Origin: Candidatus Kaiserbacteria bacterium
GTDB taxonomy: Bacteria; Patescibacteriota; Minisyncoccia; Phycocordibacterales; UBA12088
NCBI GenBank assembly: GCA_003561715.1
Contig: PWVU01000063.1
Coordinates: 1 to 7,739, forward strand
DNA length: 7,739 bases
Direction: 5' to 3'
Positions 1 through 6,548 of the stretch are shown here, one piece after another. Position 1 is the first letter of the stretch. Every line of letters begins with the position of its first letter. The notes beneath the pieces are model-generated. The model had not been told where the DNA came from. It did not search any database and saw only the letters and a program-made list of their open reading frames with translations. Position numbers and translations under genes: made by a program.

Positions 1-48
1 GAATATTACTGCACTACAATGACGGATGACGAAGAAGAGCTCCAATAA
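1..48 (+). CDS. C-terminal end of an upstream gene (partial, unidentified)
   Basis: Frame 1 is open from the window edge to a TAA at 46-48 and encodes 15 residues ending in the acidic tail TDDEEELQ. The other two + frames hit stops earlier, at about 20 and 27-29. An acidic C-terminal tail is common, but 15 residues are too few to identify a family, and a chance open frame cannot be excluded. The next gene begins 241 bases downstream, after a GC hairpin. Confidence 0.35.
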   Translation, partial: EYYCTTMTDDEEELQ

Positions 49-152
49 ACAAGATCGGATTGATCACAAAGACCTCGCTGAAAAACCTCGATCTCTCGGT
101 GCGGATATTGAATTGGTAGAGTGATCGCGAGCTCGAACCGATTATATGTTGG

Positions 153-176
153 GCGGCGCGGCTTTAGCCGCGCCGC
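153..176 (+). other. Perfect 10-bp GC hairpin with a TTTA loop
   Basis: Bases 153-162 pair perfectly with 167-176, and every pair is G-C, leaving loop TTTA (163-166). It lies between the end of the upstream reading frame and the priA promoter, where a terminator is expected. However, no T-run follows (the next bases are TATGTGCTAA), so it is not a canonical intrinsic terminator. It could be an RNA 3'-end stabiliser, a U-tract-less terminator or a REP-like palindrome. Confidence 0.6.
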
Positions 177-195
177 TATGTGCTAATTACTAAAA

Positions 196-274
196 CCTAG
201 TACCTAATCCTAACACCAATCCCTAAAAGCGTAGCGCCCTAACTTCCCTAAATCCTAACTCCTACTGCCTAACC
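196..274 (+). repeat. Degenerate CCTA-type short repeats
   Basis: CCTA occurs nine times, starting at 196, 203, 209, 222, 238, 247, 254, 261 and 268. The last four copies are spaced exactly 7 bases apart (CCTAAAT, CCTAACT, CCTACTG, CCTAACC), and the first two are also 7 apart. The top strand here is almost free of G. The block ends right at the priA promoter. It is a low-complexity, telomere-like heptad tract of unknown role. Confidence 0.6.
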
Positions 275-283
275 TGCTATACT
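275..283 (+). promoter_or_regulatory. Extended -10 promoter of priA (leaderless arrangement)
   Basis: TG-C-TATACT is an extended -10 element: TGn followed by a hexamer one base from TATAAT. There is no convincing -35 (CTAACT at 255-260 is poor), as is usual for extended -10 promoters. The hexamer ends 6 bases before the priA ATG, so initiation about 7 bases downstream falls on the A of the start codon. No Shine-Dalgarno sequence is present. A leaderless mRNA is the natural reading. Confidence 0.6.
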
Positions 284-289
284 AGCCCC

Positions 290-2281
290 ATGCACCTCGT
301 ATCCGTCGCACCGATCGTCCGCGGAAATCGTATTCCGGAGCTGAACTATTTTTCCAAACACCACGTGGCGGTCGGCTCGCTGATAACTGCAGACGTCCGC
401 AACCGCGAAGTACATGCGATCGTCCTTTCCTGCGAGCCGGTGCGCGATATGAAACTTGCCATACGCTCCGCAGACTTCGCACTCAAAAAGATCACGCCCC
501 GCGCATCCCGCCCCTTTCTGCTTCCCGCCCTTGTCGAGACCCTCACGCGTGGCGCACGCTACTACGCGTCCTCTCCCGGCGAACTGCTCTATCACCTCAT
601 CCCGCAATCGGTCCTTGCCGAGATCGACCATATACTGCCCGACGATACGCACCCAACACATGGGCATGATGCAAACACCACACGCCATGAGCATCTCCTC
701 TTCCAAGCAGGTCGCACCGAGCGTTACGATGAGTACAAAAATCTGGTGCGATCGCTCTTTGCAAAAAAACGATCCCTCCTTATCTTGGTGCCCGGGCGCA
801 TCGATGCCGAACGCGTTGCAGGCGCGCTCACCAAAAGTGCCGGACCGTACCTCTACGTCTTCCACGGCGGACTCACCCCAAAAAAGATGCAACTTCTTGC
901 ATACTCTCTCCTCCGCGAGCCGCACCCGGTGGCGATTGTGATGACCGCGGGCACTCTCGCGTTACCCCGCTCCGACATCGGCACGATCGTGATCGAGCGC
1001 GAGAGTGGCGCGGGATACAAGCAACCGCGACGGCCGTTTGCCGATCTGCGCACACTTGCCACATGGTATGCTGAAGCACTCGGCATTCCTCTCAGCACCG
1101 CCGACCTACCCCTCTCGGTCGCCGCCATGCATCGGCTTGAAGCGGGACACGCACAACCTCTGCGGGATATACCAACCCGCGTCCCCAAAACCGTCCCCGC
1201 TCACCTTATCGACGTGCGCGAAGCAAAACCACTTCACCCGCGCTCACCGTTTGTCGTACTCGGTGCTGATCTCCATCGCGCGATACAGGAGACCGCCCTC
1301 CATGGTGGTCACACGTTTCTCTTTGCCGCGCGACGCGGCATCGCACCGGTCACTATCTGCCAAGATTGTGGCACACGCGTGTCGTGTCTTGCGTGTGGCG
1401 CGCCGGTTGTCTTGCATCGTATGGGCAACGATCAAGTCTTTGTCTGCCACGCGTGTGGCGCAATGCGCAGCGCACACGAGACCTGCAAACAGTGCACCTC
1501 CTGGAAATTAACCCCGCTTGGTATCGGCGTACAGTTAGTTGAGCGTGAAATTGAGCACCTCTTTCCCGACACACCACGATTTGTACTCACTCGCGATTCA
1601 GTAAAGACACATCGAAACGTACTGGCGACCATGCGCGAGTACATGGCGACACCGGGCGCGATCCTTATCGGCACGGAGATGGCGCTCCCCTATATGCCCC
1701 TTGAACTCGACACAGTGGGAGTCGTCTCGCTTGATTCGATGCTCTCCATGCCCGGCTGGAATATGTACGAGCGTATACTGACCATGCTCTTTTCTTTGCG
1801 TGAGGCGACCCGCGGGGCGCTCTATGTCCAAACACGCAAACCCGAGGAAGAGCTGTTAAAACTCGCGCTCAACGGCAATCTCAGCACCTTCTATCGCACC
1901 GAGTTTGCCGATCGCAAGCAGTACGGCTATCCTCCCTACAGCACACTGGTCAAAATCTCATGCGAAGGACGCGACGACATGGTGCGCGCAACCATGCGCA
2001 CGCTTGCCGAGCGCCTCGCACCCTACGGCTTCACGATGCTGCCCCACGTGCTCACCACGCCCAAGGCGACCGCGCTCATGCATGGCTTTCTACGCCTTCA
2101 ACCCGAAGACATTGCAGATGTCCAAAGCGAGAAACCGCAATCACGCAGTCGACGCAAACCGTCGCCAACCGACCACTCACCCGCGCCAATTCCCACCTGG
2201 CCCAACGACACCCTAATTGATCGCATCGGCGATCTTATGTCTCTTATTACAATTGAGGTAGATCCTGAGCGGATACTATAA
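290..2281 (+). CDS. priA: PriA-like primosomal protein N', ATPase motifs degenerate
   Basis: PriA recognises stalled replication forks and reloads the replicative helicase. Residues 1-70 resemble its N-terminal DNA-binding domain. The zinc cluster is complete, with eight cysteines at 357/360, 366/369, 386/389 and 399/402. GIGVQLVEREIEHLFPDT after it, the YGYPPYS motif (545-551) and the C-terminal ITIEVDPERIL are family hallmarks. The helicase engine is broken. Where GxTGSGKTE should be, there is QAGRTERY (139-146), without the Walker A lysine. DEEH is replaced by ERES (236-239) just before the retained YKQ. Motif V keeps ILIGT (458-462), but the motif VI QVAGRAGR is replaced by an FSLREATR-like stretch (about 500-508). 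A basic, proline-rich insert sits near residues 618-645. Length (663) is slightly below that of E. coli PriA. It probably acts as a structural fork-binding or loading factor without helicase activity. Assignment to the family is secure; the function is inferred. Confidence 0.93.
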   Translation: MHLVSVAPIVRGNRIPELNYFSKHHVAVGSLITADVRNREVHAIVLSCEPVRDMKLAIRSADFALKKITPRASRPFLLPALVETLTRGARYYASSPGELLYHLIPQSVLAEIDHILPDDTHPTHGHDANTTRHEHLLFQAGRTERYDEYKNLVRSLFAKKRSLLILVPGRIDAERVAGALTKSAGPYLYVFHGGLTPKKMQLLAYSLLREPHPVAIVMTAGTLALPRSDIGTIVIERESGAGYKQPRRPFADLRTLATWYAEALGIPLSTADLPLSVAAMHRLEAGHAQPLRDIPTRVPKTVPAHLIDVREAKPLHPRSPFVVLGADLHRAIQETALHGGHTFLFAARRGIAPVTICQDCGTRVSCLACGAPVVLHRMGNDQVFVCHACGAMRSAHETCKQCTSWKLTPLGIGVQLVEREIEHLFPDTPRFVLTRDSVKTHRNVLATMREYMATPGAILIGTEMALPYMPLELDTVGVVSLDSMLSMPGWNMYERILTMLFSLREATRGALYVQTRKPEEELLKLALNGNLSTFYRTEFADRKQYGYPPYSTLVKISCEGRDDMVRATMRTLAERLAPYGFTMLPHVLTTPKATALMHGFLRLQPEDIADVQSEKPQSRSRRKPSPTDHSPAPIPTWPNDTLIDRIGDLMSLITIEVDPERIL

Positions 2282-2299
2282 TTTTACTAATTAAGAAAT

Positions 2300-2328
2300 T
2301 TGTGCTTTAGTTTTCTAAGAACTCTACT
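2300..2328 (+). promoter_or_regulatory. Possible promoter of the unknown zinc/coiled-coil gene
   Basis: TTGTGC (2300-2305), a 17-base spacer and TCTACT (2323-2328) make a moderate sigma70-type match in the AT-rich 73-base gap after priA. It would start a transcript near 2335 with a leader of about 20 bases that contains the GGAG site. The -10 matches only 4 of 6, so this is tentative. Confidence 0.35.
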
Positions 2329-2344
2329 GAACCTTCAACCAACC

Positions 2345-2348
2345 GGAG
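2345..2348 (+). promoter_or_regulatory. Shine-Dalgarno site GGAG of the unknown gene
   Basis: GGAG lies 6 bases before the ATG at 2355 and supports that start over the ATGs at 2409 and 2418. It stands out because priA, def, fmt, hpf and the glutaredoxin gene show no comparable site. Confidence 0.6.
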
Positions 2349-2354
2349 ACATCG

Positions 2355-3683
2355 ATGCCCAACGAAACACCGTGGATTATCAGCGCTGCAAGAAGCGGCA
2401 ATCCGCAGATGAAAAGAATGAACGGCCGAGCACTTGCCACGAAAGTCGGCAAACTAGCCGCAAAGCGGGGCTGTACTGCATCAACTATTTTTGCAGATGC
2501 CTACAGTAAGGCTGGCAAAAGCTTGAGCGAAGGCATCGCCGCTTTTGACAGCTTTTACGAAAGCTTGAAGGCTGGCTACCGGGCTGAAATTCCACCTCTG
2601 GTCCTGAAGTACTGTCAAGAGACATGGAATAATCAGCTTGTCTGTGACGAGTGCGGAGCGAACTTCGACTTCCCGTCGAGGTTTATCACTCAAGGAGCAA
2701 ACGGTTCCGCTCCGCGACACTTCTGCACGCAGGAGTGCTTTCAGAGAGCGAGTCCGCTCAAGGTGTCTGCCAGAATGGCAGAAATCATAGGGTTACCGCC
2801 TCCCGAGCGGCAAAAACAGGCGCCTTCACCAAGAGCGGCAAGTAATCCGACAGGACCACCACAGCCGATACAGGCTACACGCGACGCAAACACAACCGAG
2901 CAGGAGTACGAGATGGGACACAAGCAACGCGGCGGTCAGCGTGATGGTAGAGGAGAGAAACCACTCGACAGTGCGACAGGCAAGCTGAACGAGGAAATTG
3001 CGGCAGGGAAAGCTGAAATCCGGACCGTCGCCAAAACCGCCGGTGATGAAGCCCGCGCGGCGACCATGACCCTACTCAAACAAGCAAAGGAGGAAATACC
3101 GGAGCTCGGAAGAGGGGTCGAGAAGGATCTCCGCGAGAGGTTCGAGCCGGATTTTGCTCGACTTGAAACCCTCTGTGCGGCGCTTAAGGCCGAGCGAGAG
3201 CGTCTGGCACAAGTACGGGAGGAGGTCAGCAAAACGCTCGAGCAACTCAAGAAGCGCGAGGCAGAGCTTGCGGCGACCATCGCCTCAGCCAAGGAGGCGG
3301 AAGCCAAGCGAGCCGAGCGCTTTGCCGACATTGTGGCAGAACTGCAGAGTGTGCTGGCTTCGGCCGGTTCTCCTTCACCTCACCAAGAGGAGACGGAGCA
3401 AGAGCAACCCGCTCCTGCGCTGGCAAAGCGGAGGGGAAGACCGAGGCGGGAAAGACCTTTCCAAACGGTCGCCGATTCCAGCCCTCCTGCGCCGGAACCT
3501 GCTCAGCCGAAGCCGGTCGAGCAATCCCAGCCGCCCGACGAAGAGGATCTGGGACACGGCTTGCGACCTTCGGCAATACGAGAGATGACTACGAAAGTCG
3601 CTAGGAGGTGGCTACAAGCCAGCGGTCTCTCCCGTGAAGCGAAAAGACTCCTTCGAATGAAGGTGCGGGGAGAGGAAATCTGA
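2355..3683 (+). CDS. Unknown protein: Cys4 knuckle, coiled coil, AT-hook-like motif
   Basis: I do not recognise this 442-residue protein. The N-terminal 90 residues are helical-looking and basic. A probable zinc knuckle follows: CDEC (97-100), then FCTQEC with C124 and C128. The CxxC-x23-CxxxC spacing and the F before the second pair recall FCS/MYM/TRASH-type fingers. Residues 145-205 are rich in P, Q and G and probably disordered. Residues about 205-335 are rich in E, K, R, A and L and should form a long coiled coil. After another P/E/Q linker comes KRRGRPRRERP (358-368), with the GRP core of an AT-hook. A short basic helix (404-440) ends the protein. No signal peptide or membrane segment is visible, so a cytoplasmic DNA- or nucleoid-associated role is plausible but unproven. 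It has its own Shine-Dalgarno site and terminator and splits the usual priA-def-fmt order, which suggests insertion. A second SD-plus-ATG at 2902-2915 could give a shorter form. Confidence 0.85.
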   Translation: MPNETPWIISAARSGNPQMKRMNGRALATKVGKLAAKRGCTASTIFADAYSKAGKSLSEGIAAFDSFYESLKAGYRAEIPPLVLKYCQETWNNQLVCDECGANFDFPSRFITQGANGSAPRHFCTQECFQRASPLKVSARMAEIIGLPPPERQKQAPSPRAASNPTGPPQPIQATRDANTTEQEYEMGHKQRGGQRDGRGEKPLDSATGKLNEEIAAGKAEIRTVAKTAGDEARAATMTLLKQAKEEIPELGRGVEKDLRERFEPDFARLETLCAALKAERERLAQVREEVSKTLEQLKKREAELAATIASAKEAEAKRAERFADIVAELQSVLASAGSPSPHQEETEQEQPAPALAKRRGRPRRERPFQTVADSSPPAPEPAQPKPVEQSQPPDEEDLGHGLRPSAIREMTTKVARRWLQASGLSREAKRLLRMKVRGEEI

Positions 3684-3693
3684 TCATTAAATC

Positions 3694-3733
3694 GGGCGCG
3701 GGCGGCACCAGCCGACCGCGCCCACCATTTTTT
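3694..3733 (+). terminator. Strong intrinsic terminator after the unknown gene
   Basis: GGGCGCGG (3694-3701) pairs perfectly with CCGCGCCC (3716-3723). After one mismatch, four more pairs (3703-3706 with 3711-3714) close an ACCA loop. A run of six T (3728-3733) follows shortly after. It starts 11 bases after the stop codon and separates the unknown gene from def. Confidence 0.88.
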
Positions 3734-3806
3734 CTCATATCCTTAAAGGGTGTATTACGCCATTACCAAATCTCATTGAACTATTCCCACAATCTCAACA
3801 AATTGT

Positions 3807-3822
3807 CTCCAGTTAACTGGAG
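3807..3822 (+). promoter_or_regulatory. Perfect 16-bp palindrome upstream of def
   Basis: CTCCAGTTAACTGGAG is a perfect inverted repeat centred on GTTAAC. It sits about 60 bases upstream of the def -35. A run of six T follows at 3832-3837, but 9 bases beyond the stem, which is too far for a good terminator. It may be a dimeric repressor operator or a second weak terminator. Nothing else is seen in the rest of the 3734-3882 gap. Confidence 0.45.
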
Positions 3823-3882
3823 GTCGTTTCATTTTTTGACCACACTGTGATATGACACATACGCCCCGCATCACTACACCGC

Positions 3883-3911
3883 TTGTCTCTCAGGCAATAA
3901 ACCGCTAGGAT
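3883..3911 (+). promoter_or_regulatory. def promoter (leaderless arrangement)
   Basis: TTGTCT (3883-3888), an exact 17-base spacer and TAGGAT (3906-3911) form a good sigma70-type promoter. The -10 ends 6 bases before the def ATG, so transcription would begin at the start codon itself. There is no Shine-Dalgarno sequence before the ATG. Confidence 0.6.
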
Positions 3912-3917
3912 TACCCC

Positions 3918-4451
3918 ATGTGCAACATCAGATCTGAGATCGTCCAGAAGGGATATCCCTCACTCCATACCAAAGCCGAGCCGGTACGTGAGGATGAATT
4001 CGGTACGCCCGAGCTACTTGCGATCATTGCCGCTATGAAAAAAGCGCTTGCGGGCGAGGAAGATGGCGCGGCGATAGCCGCGCCCCAGATCGGTATCAGT
4101 AAGCGCATCTTTGTGATCGCTGAGAACATTTTCGGACCCACGCACCCCAAATACGGCAGTAAAGATCCCCATCTCGTTTTTATCAATCCCGAGATCACCA
4201 AACTCTCCAAAAAGACTGCGATCATGGACGAAGGATGCCTGTCGGTGCGTGGCACCTACGGCAATGTTCGCCGCGCCGTGGGTGCAACCGTTTCTGCACG
4301 TGATGAGCACGGTGTGCCATTTATACGTGGTGCAGGCGGTCTCTTGGCGCAAGTATTCCAACACGAGACCGATCACTTGAATGGCGTCCTGTTTATCGAT
4401 CGCGCACTAGAAACCTGGGATGCCGAGTATCCCAAACGCAAAAGCGAGTAA
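3918..4451 (+). CDS. def: Peptide deformylase
   Basis: Def removes the formyl group from the N-terminal methionine of new proteins at the ribosome. All three family motifs are present in 177 residues: motif I as GAAIAAPQ (50-57, with alanine in place of the usual second glycine), motif II EGCLS (105-109) with metal ligand C107, and motif III QHETDHLNG (148-156) with ligands H149 and H153 and catalytic E150. The length is normal for the family. The start is supported by the -10 box ending 6 bases upstream. fmt follows 42 bases after the stop on the same strand, so the two are probably co-transcribed; they add and remove the same formyl group. Confidence 0.96.
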   Translation: MCNIRSEIVQKGYPSLHTKAEPVREDEFGTPELLAIIAAMKKALAGEEDGAAIAAPQIGISKRIFVIAENIFGPTHPKYGSKDPHLVFINPEITKLSKKTAIMDEGCLSVRGTYGNVRRAVGATVSARDEHGVPFIRGAGGLLAQVFQHETDHLNGVLFIDRALETWDAEYPKRKSE

Positions 4452-4493
4452 GTACTAGCTACACATCCCATCCTACATTTAGCGACTCCGCCT

Positions 4494-5336
4494 ATGTCCA
4501 CCAACCCCTCCATCGCTTTCTTTGGCACGCCCGACCTTGCCGTCCCAGTGCTTAACGGACTCAAGGCCCGCGACTTTGTCCCGTCACTCATCATCACCCA
4601 GCCCGACAAGCCCAAAGGGCGCAAACTCATCCTTACACCTCCACCGGTCAAAGTCTGGGCAGATGAACACTCGATCGAAACGCTCCAGCCGACAAAGCTC
4701 GACGATGCGTTTATGGAAGCAATCCAGGGGCGAACCTTTGATCTCTTTATTGTCGCCGCCTACGGACTTATCATTCCTCAGCGCGTGCTCGATCTGCCAC
4801 AATGCGGCACGCTCAATGTCCACCCTTCCCTCTTGCCAAAGTACCGCGGCGCTTCACCCGTGCAAGGTCAAATACTTGCCGACGATCGTGCGTGCGGAAT
4901 CACCATTATGGAGATGGATGCGGGAATGGATCATGGTCCGATCGTGGCGCAAGCAGAAGTCACGACCGAAACATGGCCGCTCAAAGCAACCGACCTCCAT
5001 GCACTGTTATGGCCAAAAGGTGCGGAACTTCTTGCCGACTGCATCCCACCCTATTGTGAAGGCTCGCTCGTCCCGATCCCGCAAGCACACGAAGAAGCGA
5101 CCTTCACAACAAAGTTCAAAAAAGAAGACGGCAAACTCGATCTGGCGCATGACGATCCGTACCAGATGTATCTCAAGTACTGCGCATTCGATTCGTGGCC
5201 GGGCGTGTACTTTTTCGAGGAGATTGACGGCAAGCAAGTGCGGGTAAAGATCACCGACGCGGAATTTGCCGAGGACACATTCCGTATCAACAGAGTCATT
5301 CCCGAGGGAAAGTCAGAACAGAAGTATACTTCATAA
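4494..5336 (+). CDS. fmt: Methionyl-tRNA formyltransferase
   Basis: Fmt transfers a formyl group from 10-formyltetrahydrofolate to initiator Met-tRNA. The N-terminal Rossmann domain opens with IAFFGTPDLAVPVL. The catalytic triad is N108, H110 and D146, in NVHPSLLPKYRGASPVQ and MDAGMDHGPIV, at the same numbers as in the E. coli enzyme. The linker and C-terminal domain follow, with AFDSWPGVYF. At 280 residues it is shorter than typical Fmt (about 310). It ends INRVIPEGKSEQKYTS, where related proteins usually continue for several residues (compare EGKKxMxxxDFLRG), so the tip appears lost. No Shine-Dalgarno sequence precedes the ATG. A weak TACATT (4475-4480) could be a promoter, but transcription from def is more likely. 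The last codons contain the -10 box of the next gene. Confidence 0.95.
   Translation: MSTNPSIAFFGTPDLAVPVLNGLKARDFVPSLIITQPDKPKGRKLILTPPPVKVWADEHSIETLQPTKLDDAFMEAIQGRTFDLFIVAAYGLIIPQRVLDLPQCGTLNVHPSLLPKYRGASPVQGQILADDRACGITIMEMDAGMDHGPIVAQAEVTTETWPLKATDLHALLWPKGAELLADCIPPYCEGSLVPIPQAHEEATFTTKFKKEDGKLDLAHDDPYQMYLKYCAFDSWPGVYFFEEIDGKQVRVKITDAEFAEDTFRINRVIPEGKSEQKYTS
5325..5330 (+). promoter_or_regulatory. -10 box for the lipoprotein gene, inside the fmt 3' end
   Basis: TATACT, the same hexamer as in the priA promoter, lies in the last codons of fmt. It ends 10 bases before the GTG at 5341, so a transcript starting near 5337 would have a leader of only about 4 bases. No clear -35 is visible. 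It supports GTG 5341 as the start of the next gene. Confidence 0.45.
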
Positions 5337-5340
5337 CACT

Positions 5341-6531
5341 GTGGAGGGACCAAAAATACAAAATAATAGCGAGAACGTACTTGATAATAGCGAGAACGTA
5401 CTTGCAGAACGGCGCAGCATACTCTCCCTCCTTTCTGAATTGAAAGAAGGAAAATATGCATCTTTGGGTGCAGCTGTCATCGCTTCTCAGTTAGCTGCCT
5501 GCTCAGGAACACTCGAGCGCGCTCATACCCCCGAGGGCACGCGCGCGCATCTTCAAGCAGTAGAACAATTAGATCGTCAAGGGTATCCGGTTTCGGTCAT
5601 CGAGGAATTATGTATACTTGAACCAAGCGATAGTTATCCGGCACCTCTATTTATACGACAGCTACATAATATTCCCGGATACGAGACCCTCCGAGATGCC
5701 ATGGAACAATCGCCCCACCGTGACGCAATTACACAACACATCATTCCCAGCCAAAAAGCTATCGCTGAAATCATCAGAGAGATGACGAACGCTTCTGAAA
5801 CTCGCATTACTGTCTATCACGAAGGAAAAGACGACGAAGCCATAAAGGCTGATTATCAGTTTCGAGAATATTTCTTAAGATTACGATCGAAATTATTCTC
5901 GTTACCGAACACACCAGAAGGAATAGCAGAATTACAGCTTGAGTGGGATATTTTTTTCAATAATCCAGGCATATCATTCAGCGAGGTCTCCCCAATTTCG
6001 ATTGGTACTGTCCAACTGTTCAAAGAGAGAGTCGCCACCGCAGAGGCGCTCAAATTATCGCAGACTGAGCAAGCATCGCTCGAGGATATTCAGCTCGGAA
6101 TATATCTTACTGAACGACACCTATACGAATCCGGAAGTATTATTTCAGACCCAACATACAACATTACGCCAGAAGACCTGTGGCTGTATACACACGGCGG
6201 TGTAGCAAAAGAATTTCTTCTACATGATGGAAATTACGACATGGGTCCAGGAGGCTCTTCAGAGCTCATCGAAGCAAGTAGTAAGGCCTATCAAGACGAG
6301 CAGGCTGCATATCAAAAGTACCTGGAGGAAAGAACTTTAAGCAGTTGGATGAAATTTACTCGAATAGCACAAGAGGCTGCAGCGAGCGATGACGCTCGTG
6401 ACAAATGGGTCATGGACTATATCCAACAACAAGATTCCAGCGCTACGTTACCGGTCATCGTATATGGAGCAGGGCACACAATGCCGGGCGCAATTACCTG
6501 CACTCCTCGCATCAACTACAACATTGAGTGA
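5341..6531 (+). CDS. Predicted lipoprotein, possible TraB/ChaN-like fold
   Basis: The frame is open from an ATG at 5266, but that start overlaps fmt by 71 bases. GTG 5341, just after the fmt stop and 10 bases after a TATACT box, is preferred and gives 396 residues. A hydrophobic stretch after KEGKY ends in lipobox LAAC (C54), so it is probably exported and lipid-anchored. TTG 5440 would place this signal at the very N-terminus (M-KEGKY, 20 residues before the Cys) and is a serious alternative. The family is uncertain. Three elements match the layout of the Tiki/TraB/ChaN/EreA superfamily: a strand with a histidine (FIRQLHN, H109) followed by a helix, a second strand ending in EG (ITVYHEG, E161), and a C-terminal PVIVYGAGHTMPG (H379) preceded by RDKWVMDYI. 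Members include haem-binding and metalloprotease-like proteins. Codons are more A/T-rich than in fmt. An in-frame 21-base tandem duplication lies before the signal. Confidence 0.75.
   Translation: MEGPKIQNNSENVLDNSENVLAERRSILSLLSELKEGKYASLGAAVIASQLAACSGTLERAHTPEGTRAHLQAVEQLDRQGYPVSVIEELCILEPSDSYPAPLFIRQLHNIPGYETLRDAMEQSPHRDAITQHIIPSQKAIAEIIREMTNASETRITVYHEGKDDEAIKADYQFREYFLRLRSKLFSLPNTPEGIAELQLEWDIFFNNPGISFSEVSPISIGTVQLFKERVATAEALKLSQTEQASLEDIQLGIYLTERHLYESGSIISDPTYNITPEDLWLYTHGGVAKEFLLHDGNYDMGPGGSSELIEASSKAYQDEQAAYQKYLEERTLSSWMKFTRIAQEAAASDDARDKWVMDYIQQQDSSATLPVIVYGAGHTMPGAITCTPRINYNIE
5363..5404 (+). repeat. Perfect 21-bp tandem duplication
   Basis: Two identical 21-base units lie back to back (5363-5383 and 5384-5404), each beginning ATAATAGCGAGAACG and ending GTACTTG. 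They are in frame with the lipoprotein gene and give repeated NSENVL. Each unit also holds an AT-rich -10-like element (GATAAT across the junction). Only two copies with no spacer are present, so it is not a CRISPR array. Confidence 0.9.
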
Positions 6532-6548
6532 TCACCGGCAGCCACTAG

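Noticed and set aside
100..145. tRNA-like fragments (TTGGTAGAG as a D-loop and GAGCTCGAACC as a T-loop).
   Set aside because: The two segments are only about 14 bases apart, with no room for an anticodon arm, and no acceptor stem can be formed. It is at most a chance resemblance or a remnant.
269..925. Long - strand frame opposite the start of priA.
   Set aside because: It is the shadow of a clearly conserved gene on the other strand, with no recognisable family and no promoter or ribosome site of its own.
5266..5340. ATG at 5266 as the start of the lipoprotein gene.
   Set aside because: It would overlap fmt by 71 bases, lengthens the region before the export signal, and has no ribosome site. 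GTG 5341 (or TTG 5440) fits better.
5363..5404. Beginning of a CRISPR array.
   Set aside because: Two units with no spacer, lying in frame within a gene: this is a tandem duplication.
6532..6548. Bidirectional terminator between the convergent lipoprotein and hpf genes.
   Set aside because: The 17-base gap has no inverted repeat or T-run.
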